Shown here piece after piece: positions 40,669 to 50,371 of a DNA stretch of 53,339 bases. The stretch spans positions 1 through 53,339 of the forward strand of contig CAMHLV010000011.1 in NCBI GenBank assembly GCA_946186115.1, given 5' to 3'. The translations under genes and the position numbers were made by a program. The notes under the pieces were generated by a model, which saw nothing but the letters and a program-made list of their open reading frames with translations, made no database searches and had not been told where the DNA came from. The stretch comes from an uncultured Prevotella sp. (GTDB lineage Bacteria; Bacteroidota; Bacteroidia; Bacteroidales; Bacteroidaceae). Each line of letters begins with the position of its first letter. Position 1 is the stretch's first letter.

Positions 40669-43600
40669 ATGAATTTAAACAAGATTCTACGCTCGTTGTT
40701 CGGCGACAAAGCCTCACGCGACAACAAGCTCATACGGCCTTTCGTGGAAAAGGTAAAAGCCGTATATCCAGAAATGCAGAAACTATCAAACGATGAACTG
40801 CGCCAGCGCACCAAGCAGATTCAGAAACAGGTACAGGATTCTGCAAACAAACAGAAAGAAGAAATAGAAAAACTCAAGGCAACCATCGAGGATACGCCTA
40901 TCGATGAGCGTGCTGACATCTTCGCACAGATAGACAAACTCGAGAAAGAAGTCCTCGAAATTTATGAAGACTCTCTTAACGAGGTAATGCCCGAAGTATT
41001 TGCCATAGTCAAAGAGACAGCACGACGTTTTGCTGAAAACGAGGAGACCATCGTAACGGCTACCGACTTCGACCGTGAACTGGCTGCCGACCCACGCAAG
41101 GACTTTATCACCATTGACGGCGACAAGGCCATCTACCATAACCACTGGACTGCTGGTGGCAACGACCTGAAATGGGAGATGGTACACTACGACGTACAGT
41201 TATTCGGTGGTGTAGTACTCCATCAAGGTAAGATTGCCGAGATGGCCACGGGTGAAGGTAAGACGCTCGTAGCTACCCTACCCGTTTTCCTGAACGCACT
41301 GACAGGTAATGGTGTCCACGTCGTAACTGTCAACGACTATCTGGCTAAGCGTGACTCTGAGTGGATGGGACCGCTCTATATGTTCCACGGACTGAGCGTT
41401 GATTGCATCGACAAGCACCAGCCAAACTCTGAGGCCCGCCGCAAGGCTTACCAAGCCGACATCACCTTCGGAACCAACAACGAGTTCGGCTTCGACTATC
41501 TGCGTGACAATATGGCCATCTCGCCTGCCGACCTCGTACAACGTGCCCACAACTACGCCATCGTCGATGAGGTTGACTCAGTGTTAATCGATGATGCCCG
41601 TACCCCGCTCATCATATCTGGTCCTGTTCCCAAGGGCGACGACCAGATGTTCGAGGAGTATCAGCCGCTGGTTGAGAAGCTCGTTGGTGTTCAGCGCCAA
41701 CTGGCAACTCAATATCTGGCTGAGGCCAAGCAGAAAATTTCTGAGGGACAAGAGAAGCAGGACAAGAAACTTACTGACGAAGGATTCCTGGCTCTCTACC
41801 GCTCACATAAATCAATGCCCAAAAACAAGCCCCTCATCAAGTTCCTCTCTGAGGAAGGCATCAAGAGCGGCATGCTCAAGACCGAGGAGACTTACATGGA
41901 AAACAACAACCGCCGCATGCCAGAAGTTGTTGAACCTCTATATTTTGTGGTAGATGAGAAGCTGAACTCGTGCGACCTCACAGACAAGGGTACTGCATGG
42001 CTCGCCAACCAAGTCAACGACAAGGACCTCTTCGTACTGCCCGATATCACGTCGCAGTTGTCAGCACTTGAGGGCGACACCACACTCTCTGACGAGGAGC
42101 GCATCAACAAGAAAGACGAGATGCTGCAGCACTACGCAGTCCAGTCGGAGCGCGTACACACTCTGCAGCAGCTGCTCAAGGCATACTGCATGTTCAACAA
42201 GGACGATGAGTATGTCGTCATCGACGGCGAGGTAAAGATTGTAGATGAGCAGACCGGACGTATCATGGAAGGTCGCCGCTGGTCAGACGGACTGCATCAG
42301 GCTGTTGAAGCCAAGGAGCACGTAAAGGTCGAGGCTGCCACACAGACTTTCGCTACGATCACCCTGCAGAACTACTTCCGTATGTATCACAAACTGGCAG
42401 GTATGACGGGTACTGCATCTACAGAGGCTGGCGAGTTTTGGGACATCTACAAACTCGACGTCGTTGAGATTCCCACCAACAAGCCCGTTATCCGCGATGA
42501 TATGGACGACCGCATCTACAAGACTGCACGTGAGAAATATCGCGCAGTCATCGAAGAGGTAGTCCGCTTGCGCAATGCTGGCCGCCCCACCCTGATAGGT
42601 ACTACCAGCGTAGAAATTTCCGAACTACTCAGCCGTATGCTCGATATGTACGTCAATCCCGAGACTGGTAAGCGCGAGGGTATTCCCCACCAGGTGCTGA
42701 ATGCTAAGTTGCACCAGAAGGAGGCCGACATCGTGGCACTGGCTGGTCAGTCAACAAATGGCAAGGGCGCCGTGACAATCGCCACCAACATGGCAGGTCG
42801 TGGTACCGACATCAAGCTGTCGCCAGAAGTGAAGGCCGCAGGCGGTCTGGCCATCATAGGTACAGAGCGTCATGAGAGCCGCCGTGTGGACCGCCAGCTG
42901 CGTGGTCGTGCCGGACGTCAGGGTGACCCAGGTTCATCGCTATTCTTCATCTCTCTCGAAGACAAGCTCATGCGCCTGTTCGGCTCTGAACGCATCGCAA
43001 CAGTGATGGACAAATTGGGCTTCAAAGAAGGCGAAGTGCTCGAAAGCCCAATGATCAGCAAGCAGGTAGAGCGCGCTCAGAAGAAAGTAGAAGAAAACAA
43101 CTTCGGTATTCGTAAGCGCCTGCTCGAATACGACGACGTGATGAACAAGCAGCGTACAGTAGTCTATTCCAAGCGCCGTCACGCCCTTATGGGAGAACGC
43201 ATAGGAATGGACATCTCAAACACCATTTGGGACCGCGTAGCCAATATCATCGAGCAGAACGACTACGAAGGTTGCAAGGAGCAGTTCATCAAGGTGTTTG
43301 CCATGGAAGTACCATTCACCAGTGAAGAGTTTATCAACAAGAACCGCGAGGATCTGGCAGAAGAAGCCTTCCAGGTGGCAATGGGTAATTTCAAGCGCAA
43401 GATGGAGCACGTTCAAGAAGTGGCGATGCCCGTCATAAAGCAAGTATATGAGAACCAGGGACAGATGTATGAGCGCATCGTAGTGCCCCTTACCGACGGT
43501 CGCAAGATGTATAACATACCCTGTAACCTCAAAGAGGCTTACGATACAGAGTGCAAGTCGGTTGTCAAAGAATTTGAGAAGCAAATACTTCTCCACATCA

Positions 43601-44034
43601 TTGACGAGGCATGGAAGGAGAACTTACGTGAGCTCGACGAGCTGAAGCACTCTGTCCAAAACGCATCTTACGAGCAGAAAGACCCGCTGCTCATCTTCAA
43701 GTTGGAGAGCGTCAAGCTGTTCGATAACATGGTCAACACCATGAACAATCGTTCAGTATCTATCCTGATGCGCGCACAGATTCCCGAGATGCAGCAGGTG
43801 CAGGAAGCCGCTCCCGAGCAGCACACCCAGCGCCAGCAGTACACCGAGTCGAAGCAGTCGCTCAGCCAGGAGCAGATGACCGACCCCAACCAGGCCGCTG
43901 CCGCTGCCCAGGACACTCGTGCCCAGCAGCCCCGCACGCCGATTATCAAGGACAAGCTCCCCGGTCGTAACGACCCCTGCCCCTGCGGATCCGGCAAGAA
44001 GTTCAAGAACTGCCACGGCCGCGGACTGGTATAA
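40669..44034 (+). CDS. secA: Preprotein translocase ATPase SecA
   Basis: The 1121-residue motor of Sec export. Walker [15 protein letters not shown], Walker [24 protein letters not shown], motif region [13 protein letters not shown], and [13 protein letters not shown]. The C-terminus is a Gln-rich linker followed by the SecB/zinc-binding tail [16 protein letters not shown]. It is longer than E. coli SecA (901) because of inserts after the first nucleotide-binding motif and before the tail, as in other Bacteroidales. Two tandem promoters precede it. Confidence 0.98.
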   Translation: MNLNKILRSLFGDKASRDNKLIRPFVEKVKAVYPEMQKLSNDELRQRTKQIQKQVQDSANKQKEEIEKLKATIEDTPIDERADIFAQIDKLEKEVLEIYEDSLNEVMPEVFAIVKETARRFAENEETIVTATDFDRELAADPRKDFITIDGDKAIYHNHWTAGGNDLKWEMVHYDVQLFGGVVLHQGKIAEMATGEGKTLVATLPVFLNALTGNGVHVVTVNDYLAKRDSEWMGPLYMFHGLSVDCIDKHQPNSEARRKAYQADITFGTNNEFGFDYLRDNMAISPADLVQRAHNYAIVDEVDSVLIDDARTPLIISGPVPKGDDQMFEEYQPLVEKLVGVQRQLATQYLAEAKQKISEGQEKQDKKLTDEGFLALYRSHKSMPKNKPLIKFLSEEGIKSGMLKTEETYMENNNRRMPEVVEPLYFVVDEKLNSCDLTDKGTAWLANQVNDKDLFVLPDITSQLSALEGDTTLSDEERINKKDEMLQHYAVQSERVHTLQQLLKAYCMFNKDDEYVVIDGEVKIVDEQTGRIMEGRRWSDGLHQAVEAKEHVKVEAATQTFATITLQNYFRMYHKLAGMTGTASTEAGEFWDIYKLDVVEIPTNKPVIRDDMDDRIYKTAREKYRAVIEEVVRLRNAGRPTLIGTTSVEISELLSRMLDMYVNPETGKREGIPHQVLNAKLHQKEADIVALAGQSTNGKGAVTIATNMAGRGTDIKLSPEVKAAGGLAIIGTERHESRRVDRQLRGRAGRQGDPGSSLFFISLEDKLMRLFGSERIATVMDKLGFKEGEVLESPMISKQVERAQKKVEENNFGIRKRLLEYDDVMNKQRTVVYSKRRHALMGERIGMDISNTIWDRVANIIEQNDYEGCKEQFIKVFAMEVPFTSEEFINKNREDLAEEAFQVAMGNFKRKMEHVQEVAMPVIKQVYENQGQMYERIVVPLTDGRKMYNIPCNLKEAYDTECKSVVKEFEKQILLHIIDEAWKENLRELDELKHSVQNASYEQKDPLLIFKLESVKLFDNMVNTMNNRSVSILMRAQIPEMQQVQEAAPEQHTQRQQYTESKQSLSQEQMTDPNQAAAAAQDTRAQQPRTPIIKDKLPGRNDPCPCGSGKKFKNCHGRGLV

Positions 44035-44047
44035 GATATCCGACAGC

Positions 44048-44133
44048 AAAATTCTGATGCTGATTAGGAAAATTCTGATGGTCAGAAATAAAATTCTGAT
44101 GGTCAGAATTCCAGAAATCAGCATCAGAATTTT
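44048..44133. repeat. Nested hairpin element after secA
   Basis: Outer arms of 18 bp (44048-44065 and 44116-44133) pair perfectly and enclose two copies of aaaattctgatggtcagaa (44069-44087 and 44090-44108). Each copy is itself a hairpin (TTCTGA-TGG-TCAGAA). The right arm ends in TTTTT, so it may also act as the secA terminator. The 400-bp gap 44035-44437 holds this and two further inverted repeats but no gene. Confidence 0.75.
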
Positions 44134-44227
44134 TGTAATCAGCCTTCTCACTGATGGAGCGGTCGGAATTCCATTTCTGGAGCGACAAATCACATGGATT
44201 GCTAATTAAGTTATTAACCTACACCCG

Positions 44228-44275
44228 CTACACCCACAACACCCGCATTGGGTGTCGCGGGTGTTGTGGGTGTAG
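44228..44275. repeat. Perfect 19-bp inverted repeat
   Basis: CTACACCCACAACACCCGC, 10-nt loop, and its exact complement. The first arm resembles the ctacaccc motif just upstream (cctacacccg). Likely a repeat-family hairpin; no T-run follows. Confidence 0.7.
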
Positions 44276-44318
44276 GGTGATTTTATGATTCACTATATAT
44301 AGATAGCTAAATATACTT

Positions 44319-44337
44319 TTATCCCACACTGGGATAA
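44319..44337. repeat. 8-bp inverted repeat before the ABC gene
   Basis: TTATCCCA-CAC-TGGGATAA, about 70 bp before the ABC gene -7 box. Possible operator. Confidence 0.4.
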
Positions 44338-44407
44338 GCCTGACAGAACGAAGACCGTACTTAACACGGATTAACACATAATGTTTGGCGATACAGCGGC
44401 TTTTGTT

Positions 44408-44415
44408 TACCTTTG
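44408..44415 (+). promoter_or_regulatory. -7 box of the ABC ATPase gene
   Basis: TACCTTTG, 22 nt before ATG 44438. Confidence 0.6.
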
Positions 44416-44437
44416 CAAAGTTATTTGCAAAAAAGAC

Positions 44438-45139
44438 ATGATTGAAATAAAGGACTTAAAGAAGCAGTTTGGTGAGACATGTGCCTGCGATATTCCATCG
44501 TTTACAGTGAACGACGGGGATATCCTGGGACTGGTAGGTAACAACGGTGCCGGTAAGACCACCCTTTTCCGACTAATTCTCGACCTGCTGAAACCCGACG
44601 AGGGCTCTGTTCTGATTGACAATGTCAATCCTGCAGAAAGCGAGGCATGGAAACAGCACGTTGGAGCCTACATCGACGAGGGCTTCCTCATCGACTTCCT
44701 GACTCCCGAGGAGTATTTTGCCTTCCTTGGAAAGATATCCGGCATAAGTCAGCAGGATGTTGACGAACGCCTACAGGCCTTCGAGCGTTTTGCCAACGAC
44801 GAGATATTCGGACAGAAGAAACTTATCCGCAACTTATCTGCAGGCAACAAGATGAAGGTGGGTATTATCTCGGCTCTCTTCCGCAAACCAGAAGTTATAG
44901 TGCTCGACGAACCCTTTAATTTCCTGGATCCCACAAGTCAGGTTCTTCTCAAGCATCTGCTACGTGACTATGCCCAACAAAACGGCTCAACTATTCTAAT
45001 CTCTAGTCATAACCTGCAGCACACAATCGACATATCTACCCGCATAGCACTGCTGGAGCAGGGACATATTATCCGCGACTTGCCCAACGTAGAGGGCAGC
45101 GCCAGCAAGGAGCTTCAGGAATACTTCGGCACAGAATAG
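44438..45139 (+). CDS. ABC transporter ATP-binding protein, without permease
   Basis: A 233-residue ATPase: Walker A GLVGNNGAGKTT, signature LSAGNKMKV (divergent LSGGQ), Walker B VIVLDEPFNFLDP, switch His in ISSHN. Close to the multidrug/antibiotic-resistance ATPases that pair with a separate membrane permease. None is encoded next to it: the following gene is on the opposite strand. Start set to MIEIKDL after the promoter. Confidence 0.9.
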   Translation: MIEIKDLKKQFGETCACDIPSFTVNDGDILGLVGNNGAGKTTLFRLILDLLKPDEGSVLIDNVNPAESEAWKQHVGAYIDEGFLIDFLTPEEYFAFLGKISGISQQDVDERLQAFERFANDEIFGQKKLIRNLSAGNKMKVGIISALFRKPEVIVLDEPFNFLDPTSQVLLKHLLRDYAQQNGSTILISSHNLQHTIDISTRIALLEQGHIIRDLPNVEGSASKELQEYFGTE

Positions 45140-45177
45140 TAAGTAACACATAGATAGGCAGATACACGATTATCTAC

Positions 45178-45765
45178 CTATCGTGTTTTATCCACCACCA
45201 GTTCTCTGGGCAACGTTATCACCTTAAGACGTTCATACCAGATCCTTGACGAACCAGCTACATGTTTTTGGGTATGACTGCTGATGATATAATAGCTGGC
45301 AGAATACTCATCCATGATATCGAGAAATACTTTTTTTATTCGTGAGCATTTCTCGTTGATGGCGTTATCGAGTGGATTAACAAGATGATCTACACCTTCT
45401 TTGATTTTTTCCTTATCCAGCAGTTTGGCGGTAGCCATATAATAGTTCTGTAGTTCGTCGCGATAGTTGCCCAGATGCTTGAACTCTATACCCTCAGGGT
45501 GAGCAATAAACAGCAGATAGACGGCCTTGTGAACAGGTTGCAGTTCCAACTCCCTATTGCCGTAGTCTAGCAACAGGAACCGATAGTCGTCAGTGATGCA
45601 AAGCCTACTCAGCCGCCCCTTGGCTGCCTCCAGTCGTAAATCCTCGAGCACAGATACACCTATCTACTGCAGCAACAGGTCGCGCCGACCTGCTGCATGC
45701 AGAGCAGTGACAAGCCTCTTCAGCTCACCAGCCATATCTTCGTGAGTGGAATACTCTATCGCCAT
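45178..45765 (-). pseudogene. ftsZ-downstream ORF split by an in-frame amber codon
   Basis: ATG 45765 begins MAIEYSTHEDMAGELKRLVTALHAA..., stops at TAG 45664-45666, and the same frame continues through IGVSVLEDLRLEAAKGRL to TAA at 45178. Removing the TAG gives one protein of about 195 residues with an acidic N-terminal region and LYGN-like LLLDYGNRELELQPVHKAVYLLF. It is 4 bp beyond the ftsZ stop, so co-transcribed. Family unrecognised. Either a nonsense mutation or a readthrough case. Confidence 0.55.
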
Positions 45766-45769
45766 ATAG

Positions 45770-47065
45770 CTACTCTTCGTCGTTGATAATATCGCCCAAC
45801 TTCTTGTTCAGCCAACTTCTCCAGCGACCTAGCGTCGTTGCAGGTTCAGACGCTCTCTGCACATTCTCCGGCTCAGTGTCGAAGGATGTAACTTGCTCGT
45901 ACTCGATGTATTCCTGCTGTTCGACCTCGGATTCAACAGACGTGGCAGGTTCCGGCTCTGGAGCTTCTGCAACATGAAACTCCGGTTCTGGTACAATCTT
46001 CTCCTGCGGCTTCTGAAGAGGCTTATACAACTGACCTATCAGTTTCTCGTAATGGTCTTCCTCGTATCCATCGTCATCCTTATCCACTACGAGCCCGTCG
46101 TTCATATCAGCAGCCAGTATTATCACTTTAGCATCCTCTCCCAGTGAATCATCAGTAGAAGTACCCCATATCACGTCGATGTCAGGATCGAGCTGGTCGA
46201 AGAACTCAGATATCTCCTGCATCTCTGGAATACGGACAGGATTCTGGTCGCTGGCATAGATATTGAACAAGATTCTCTTGGCACGGTTGATGTCGCTGCC
46301 ATGCAGAAGGGGAGAATCTAAAGCATCAAGTATAGCACGCTCTACACGCTGGTTGCCACTGGCTCTACCTATAGCCATGATTGCCCCACCGCCATTTCTC
46401 ATCGTAGTCTCCACATCTCGGAAGTCAAGATTGATATTGCCTGCAGAACTAATCGTTATCAGTTCTGAGATGCCTTTCACGGCATTTTTCAGTACATTGT
46501 CGGCCTCAGACAAAGCATCTTTAAGCGACATAGAAGTATCAGAATAGACATCACACAACCGCTCATTATTTACTATCAGCATGGCGTCAACATTCTTGCG
46601 CAACTCATCAACACCTTTCAGAGCCTTTATTATCTTACGTCTATGCTCGAAATAAAAAGGAATGGTCACCACACCAATGGTAAGCAGTCCGCGGTCCTTA
46701 GCCACTTTAGCAACAACAGGAGCAGCACCAGTACCTGTACCGCCACCCATCGTGGCCGTCACGAAAACCATCTTCGTTTGCTCGTCCATCAACTGCTCTA
46801 TACTTTCTATGCTACTCTCGGCCTCTGAGCGCCCCACCTCGGGTTTGTTGCCGGCTCCAAGACCTGAACCGAGCTGAAGCTTCACTGGCACTGGCGAGTG
46901 TTTCAACGACGCACTGTCTGTATTGCATATTGCAAATGAAACACCCTGGATTCCCTCGTTATACATGCGACTGACGGCATTGCATCCGCCACCACCGACA
47001 CCAATCACCTTTATGATGTCTTGCATCCTGTCCTCAATGGGACCAAAATCAATTATATCTGGCAT
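45770..47065 (-). CDS. ftsZ: Cell-division GTPase FtsZ
   Basis: A 431-residue tubulin homologue that forms the Z-ring. IKVIGVGGGGCNAVSRM, GGGTGTGAAPVVA (the tubulin signature loop) and NVDFRDV-type NLDFRDVETTMRNGG. The C-terminus is an acidic, repeat-rich linker (VAEAPEPEPATSVESEVEQQE) and a short conserved tail before NEKLGDIINDEE. No ftsA or mur gene adjoins it; a possible promoter box lies at 47118-47125. Confidence 0.97.
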   Translation of the reverse strand: MPDIIDFGPIEDRMQDIIKVIGVGGGGCNAVSRMYNEGIQGVSFAICNTDSASLKHSPVPVKLQLGSGLGAGNKPEVGRSEAESSIESIEQLMDEQTKMVFVTATMGGGTGTGAAPVVAKVAKDRGLLTIGVVTIPFYFEHRRKIIKALKGVDELRKNVDAMLIVNNERLCDVYSDTSMSLKDALSEADNVLKNAVKGISELITISSAGNINLDFRDVETTMRNGGGAIMAIGRASGNQRVERAILDALDSPLLHGSDINRAKRILFNIYASDQNPVRIPEMQEISEFFDQLDPDIDVIWGTSTDDSLGEDAKVIILAADMNDGLVVDKDDDGYEEDHYEKLIGQLYKPLQKPQEKIVPEPEFHVAEAPEPEPATSVESEVEQQEYIEYEQVTSFDTEPENVQRASEPATTLGRWRSWLNKKLGDIINDEE

Positions 47066-47117
47066 ATTATTAATGTAATCTATTATTTAGGAAAGAGCAT
47101 TCTTGTTTATCTGTGTG

Positions 47118-47125
47118 CAAAATTA
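47118..47125 (-). promoter_or_regulatory. Possible -7 box of ftsZ
   Basis: TAATTTTG on the minus strand, about 55 nt before the ftsZ ATG. The -33 element is not evident. Confidence 0.4.
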
Positions 47126-47232
47126 ATAAATTCCTCTCAAATAAAAAAATCTCCGCAAGCCTTGCGAATAATTTTTCACCACTACGAGAACGTAAAAAAT
47201 GACCGAAGAATACAAGATAATCTGTCTTTTTC

Positions 47233-47263
47233 TTTGTAATATAAAAAATATTTTCTATATTTG
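47233..47263 (+). promoter_or_regulatory. Promoter of the dcu tandem pair
   Basis: TTTG at 47233-47236, 19-nt spacer, TATATTTG at 47256-47263. Leader of about 40 nt. Confidence 0.7.
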
Positions 47264-47306
47264 CAACCATAAATAATACCAATTAACTTAAAAACAACAA
47301 TCACTT

Positions 47307-48752
47307 ATGACATTAGTAATGGTTTTGCAACTCCTTATTGTGCTTGGCGCATTATGGGTTGGTTCGCGTTATGGCAGTTTGGCACTTGGCGCCATCTCCG
47401 GCATCGGCCTTGCTATTCTTGTGTTCGGCTTCACTATGAAGCCTGGGTCGCCGCCTACCGATGTGATTTACATCATTATTGCCGCAGTAACCTGTGCTGG
47501 CATCATGCAGGCATCAGGGGGCATGGATTGGTTAATTCAAATTGCCGAGAAAATGCTGCGTAAACATCCGGCATGGATAACATTCCTTGCTCCGCTATGT
47601 ACTTTCTTTCTGACTGTGCTCGTAGGAACAGGACATGTAGTCTATACTCTCATGCCTATTATCTGCGACATAGCAATAAAGAAAGGCATTCGACCTGAAC
47701 GTCCTTGCGGAGTGGCCTCAATAGCGTCACAGGTGGGTATCACCTGTTCTCCCATCGCTGCTGCCGTGGTGGCTTTTGTCACCATCTCCAATGCCAACGG
47801 CTTTGAGGTCAGCATTCCTCAAGTACTAATGGTTAGTTTCCCTGCTTGTATCTGCGGACTTATGGCTGCTGCCGCTGCCAGTTACCACCGCGGCCTTGAC
47901 TTAGACAAGGACCCTGAGTTCCAGGCTAAGTTGAAAGACCCTGTTCAGTATGAGTATATCTATGGCAGCAATGCCACTACACTCGACAAGGAGATTCCAC
48001 AGTCGGCAAAGAATGCTGTTTACGTCTTCCTGGGTGCCCTCCTGATCATCGTCTTCTTCGCCATATTCCAGGACGTACTTCCCTCCTACTCTACTATCAA
48101 GGCAATAAAAGACGCTCCCGACTTTACCTTCGACAATGGAACGGTAGTTTCGGCAGCTGCTTTGGCTAAAGCAAAAGTTGTTATACCAGGTATTACCGAG
48201 GTATCCACAATAAAACTGAAGATGAATGTGGTAATCCAGATTGTCATGATCACGGCTGCTGCCATTATGATTATCTTCTGCAAAGCTTCGCCCGTGAAGG
48301 CCGTTCACGGTGCTGTATGGCAGTCGGGTATGGTAGCTGTGGTTGCGATTTTCGGCATCGCCTGGTTAGCCGATACATTCTTCTCTAACTACACCAACGA
48401 GATGCAGACAATGCTGGGCGACATTGTTGCCAAGTATAACTGGTCGATAGCCATTGTCTTCTTCCTCGTCTCAGTGCTGATTAACTCACAAGGTGCCGTG
48501 GTTGTTTCGATGCTGCCTCTGGCATATTCGCTTGGCATTCCCGGTCCTGTATTGTTGGGTGTGCTTCCCTCTGTTTATGGCTATTTCTTCATTCCAAACT
48601 ACCCCAGTGATATTGCTACGGTCAACTTCGACCGTTCAGGCACAACCATCATCGGAAAGTATCTGCTTAACCACTCATTCATGATGCCAGGTCTGATACA
48701 TATCACGGTAGCTACCCTCGTGGCCTATGGTTTGTCATCTATAATTTTCTAA
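47307..48752 (+). CDS. Anaerobic C4-dicarboxylate transporter, Dcu type (copy 1)
   Basis: A 481-residue carrier of the DcuA/DcuB family exchanging fumarate, malate or aspartate for succinate during fumarate respiration. About 11 helices; the core GTGHVVYTLMPIICDIAIKKGIRPERP and LLGVLPSVYGYFFIPNYPSDIATVNFDRSGTT match E. coli DcuB closely. A periplasmic-loop insert of about 50 residues (around 260-310) sets it apart from the E. coli protein. Next gene 20 bp away is a paralogue. Confidence 0.9.
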   Translation: MTLVMVLQLLIVLGALWVGSRYGSLALGAISGIGLAILVFGFTMKPGSPPTDVIYIIIAAVTCAGIMQASGGMDWLIQIAEKMLRKHPAWITFLAPLCTFFLTVLVGTGHVVYTLMPIICDIAIKKGIRPERPCGVASIASQVGITCSPIAAAVVAFVTISNANGFEVSIPQVLMVSFPACICGLMAAAAASYHRGLDLDKDPEFQAKLKDPVQYEYIYGSNATTLDKEIPQSAKNAVYVFLGALLIIVFFAIFQDVLPSYSTIKAIKDAPDFTFDNGTVVSAAALAKAKVVIPGITEVSTIKLKMNVVIQIVMITAAAIMIIFCKASPVKAVHGAVWQSGMVAVVAIFGIAWLADTFFSNYTNEMQTMLGDIVAKYNWSIAIVFFLVSVLINSQGAVVVSMLPLAYSLGIPGPVLLGVLPSVYGYFFIPNYPSDIATVNFDRSGTTIIGKYLLNHSFMMPGLIHITVATLVAYGLSSIIF

Positions 48753-48772
48753 CCTAATAAAACAAGAAGAAT

Positions 48773-50215
48773 ATGCTGACATCACTTATAGAACTTCTCA
48801 TAGTCTTATTAGCACTATATCTTGGTTCCAAATACGGTAGTCTTGCCCTTGGAGCCATTGCAGGTCTTGGATTGGCAATTCTGGTGTTTGACCACCAACT
48901 GCAACCAGGAACACCTCCCACTGACGTTATTTATATCATAGTTGCCGCAGTAACCTGTGCTGGTATTCTGCAAGCCTCTGGTGGCATGGATTGGATGATT
49001 CAAATTGCAGAGAGAATGCTCAGACGTCATCCGCAGTACATCACGTTCCTGGCTCCTCTGAGCACTTTCGTGCTTACCATAATGGTTGGAACAGGTCATG
49101 TCATGTACACGCTGATGCCCATTATCGCTGATGTTGCCATCAAGAAAGGCATTCGTCCAGAACGCCCTTGTGCCGTAGCCAGTGTGTCATCAATGATTGC
49201 CATCATCTGCTCTCCCATCTCTGCAGCAGTTGTGGCCTTCTCAACAATCTCAGCACTCCACGGATTCCACATTTCCATACCTCAGATAGTTGCTGTCACA
49301 ATTCCTGCCTGCCTCATCGGAGTCATGGTGGCTGCCGCATGGAGCACACGCCGCGGTCTTGACCTCGACAAAGATCCTGAGTTCCAAGCTCGCATCGCTG
49401 ATCCTGAGCAGCACGAATTCATCTATGGAAGCACTCAGACACTTCTTGACAAGAAGATTGACGCCAAGTCGAAATACGCCGTATATATCTTCCTGTCGGC
49501 TATAGCTATAATCATCATCCTGGCTTTTGCACAACAGCTTTTGCCATCGTTCGACACGGTTGTTGCCGTTAATGGTGCCAGTCCTATTGAGTTGCCAACA
49601 GGCAAATTGGTTACTCCCGAAAACCTTGCTTCGGCTGGCATAGTAATGCCGGGAGTCACAGAGAAGGTTCCTGTTACTATCAAGATGTATCTCGTAATAC
49701 AGATTATCCTGATTACAGCAGCAGCACTGATGATAATATTCTGTGGAGCAAAGCCGAAGAATGCCGTTGCCGACAACGTGTGGCAATCTGGTATGGTGGC
49801 AGTCGTGGCTATCTACGGCATTGCCTGGTTATCCAACACATTCTTCAACGCCCATCTCGCTGAAATCCAAGACCTCTTAGGCAACATGGTGGCAGAACAC
49901 AGCTGGACTATAGCCATTGTATTCTTCATCTTCTCTGTGCTCATCAACTCACAGGGAGCAGTAATCGTCTCACTGCTTCCAGTAGCCTATGCCCTTGGCA
50001 TTCCAGGATGGGTTCTGCTGGGTGTGCTACCTTGCGCCTACGGATACTTCTTTATACCCAACTATCCAACCGACATTGCCACTGTAAACATGGACCGTTC
50101 CGGCACCACAAAGATAGGCAAGTATGTGCTGAACCATTCGTTCATGGTACCAGGCCTTATCTGCGTATTTGTTTCTACAGTAGTTGCATACTTGCTCTCA
50201 ATGATGATATATTAA
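48773..50215 (+). CDS. Anaerobic C4-dicarboxylate transporter, Dcu type (copy 2)
   Basis: A 480-residue paralogue of the preceding gene with the same motifs (GTGHVMYTLMPIIADVAIKKGIRPERP, LLGVLPCAYGYFFIPNYPTDIATVNMDRSGTT) and the same loop insert with different sequence (PSFDTVVAVNGASPIEL...). The pair probably provides fumarate/succinate antiport with different directions or specificities. A terminator follows. Confidence 0.9.
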   Translation: MLTSLIELLIVLLALYLGSKYGSLALGAIAGLGLAILVFDHQLQPGTPPTDVIYIIVAAVTCAGILQASGGMDWMIQIAERMLRRHPQYITFLAPLSTFVLTIMVGTGHVMYTLMPIIADVAIKKGIRPERPCAVASVSSMIAIICSPISAAVVAFSTISALHGFHISIPQIVAVTIPACLIGVMVAAAWSTRRGLDLDKDPEFQARIADPEQHEFIYGSTQTLLDKKIDAKSKYAVYIFLSAIAIIIILAFAQQLLPSFDTVVAVNGASPIELPTGKLVTPENLASAGIVMPGVTEKVPVTIKMYLVIQIILITAAALMIIFCGAKPKNAVADNVWQSGMVAVVAIYGIAWLSNTFFNAHLAEIQDLLGNMVAEHSWTIAIVFFIFSVLINSQGAVIVSLLPVAYALGIPGWVLLGVLPCAYGYFFIPNYPTDIATVNMDRSGTTKIGKYVLNHSFMVPGLICVFVSTVVAYLLSMMIY

Positions 50216-50241
50216 TAGAGAAAAGACAATGTTGAATTTAC

Positions 50242-50274
50242 GAAAAGGTGGAAATAGTTTTCCACCTTTTCTTT
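50242..50274 (+). terminator. Rho-independent terminator of the dcu pair
   Basis: GAAAAGGTGGAAA-TAGT-TTTCCACCTTTTC (13-bp stem), then TTTA. Confidence 0.8.
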
Positions 50275-50336
50275 ATAAATAGATGCAGCAAGATAATATA
50301 TTTTACAGGAAATTTCCGAATGTGACAAAAATAACG

Positions 50337-50344
50337 TATCTTTG
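50337..50344 (+). promoter_or_regulatory. -7 box of uvrA
   Basis: TATCTTTG, 27 nt before ATG 50372. Confidence 0.6.
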
Positions 50345-50371
50345 CAGTCTTAATAATAAATAGGTACGCGA

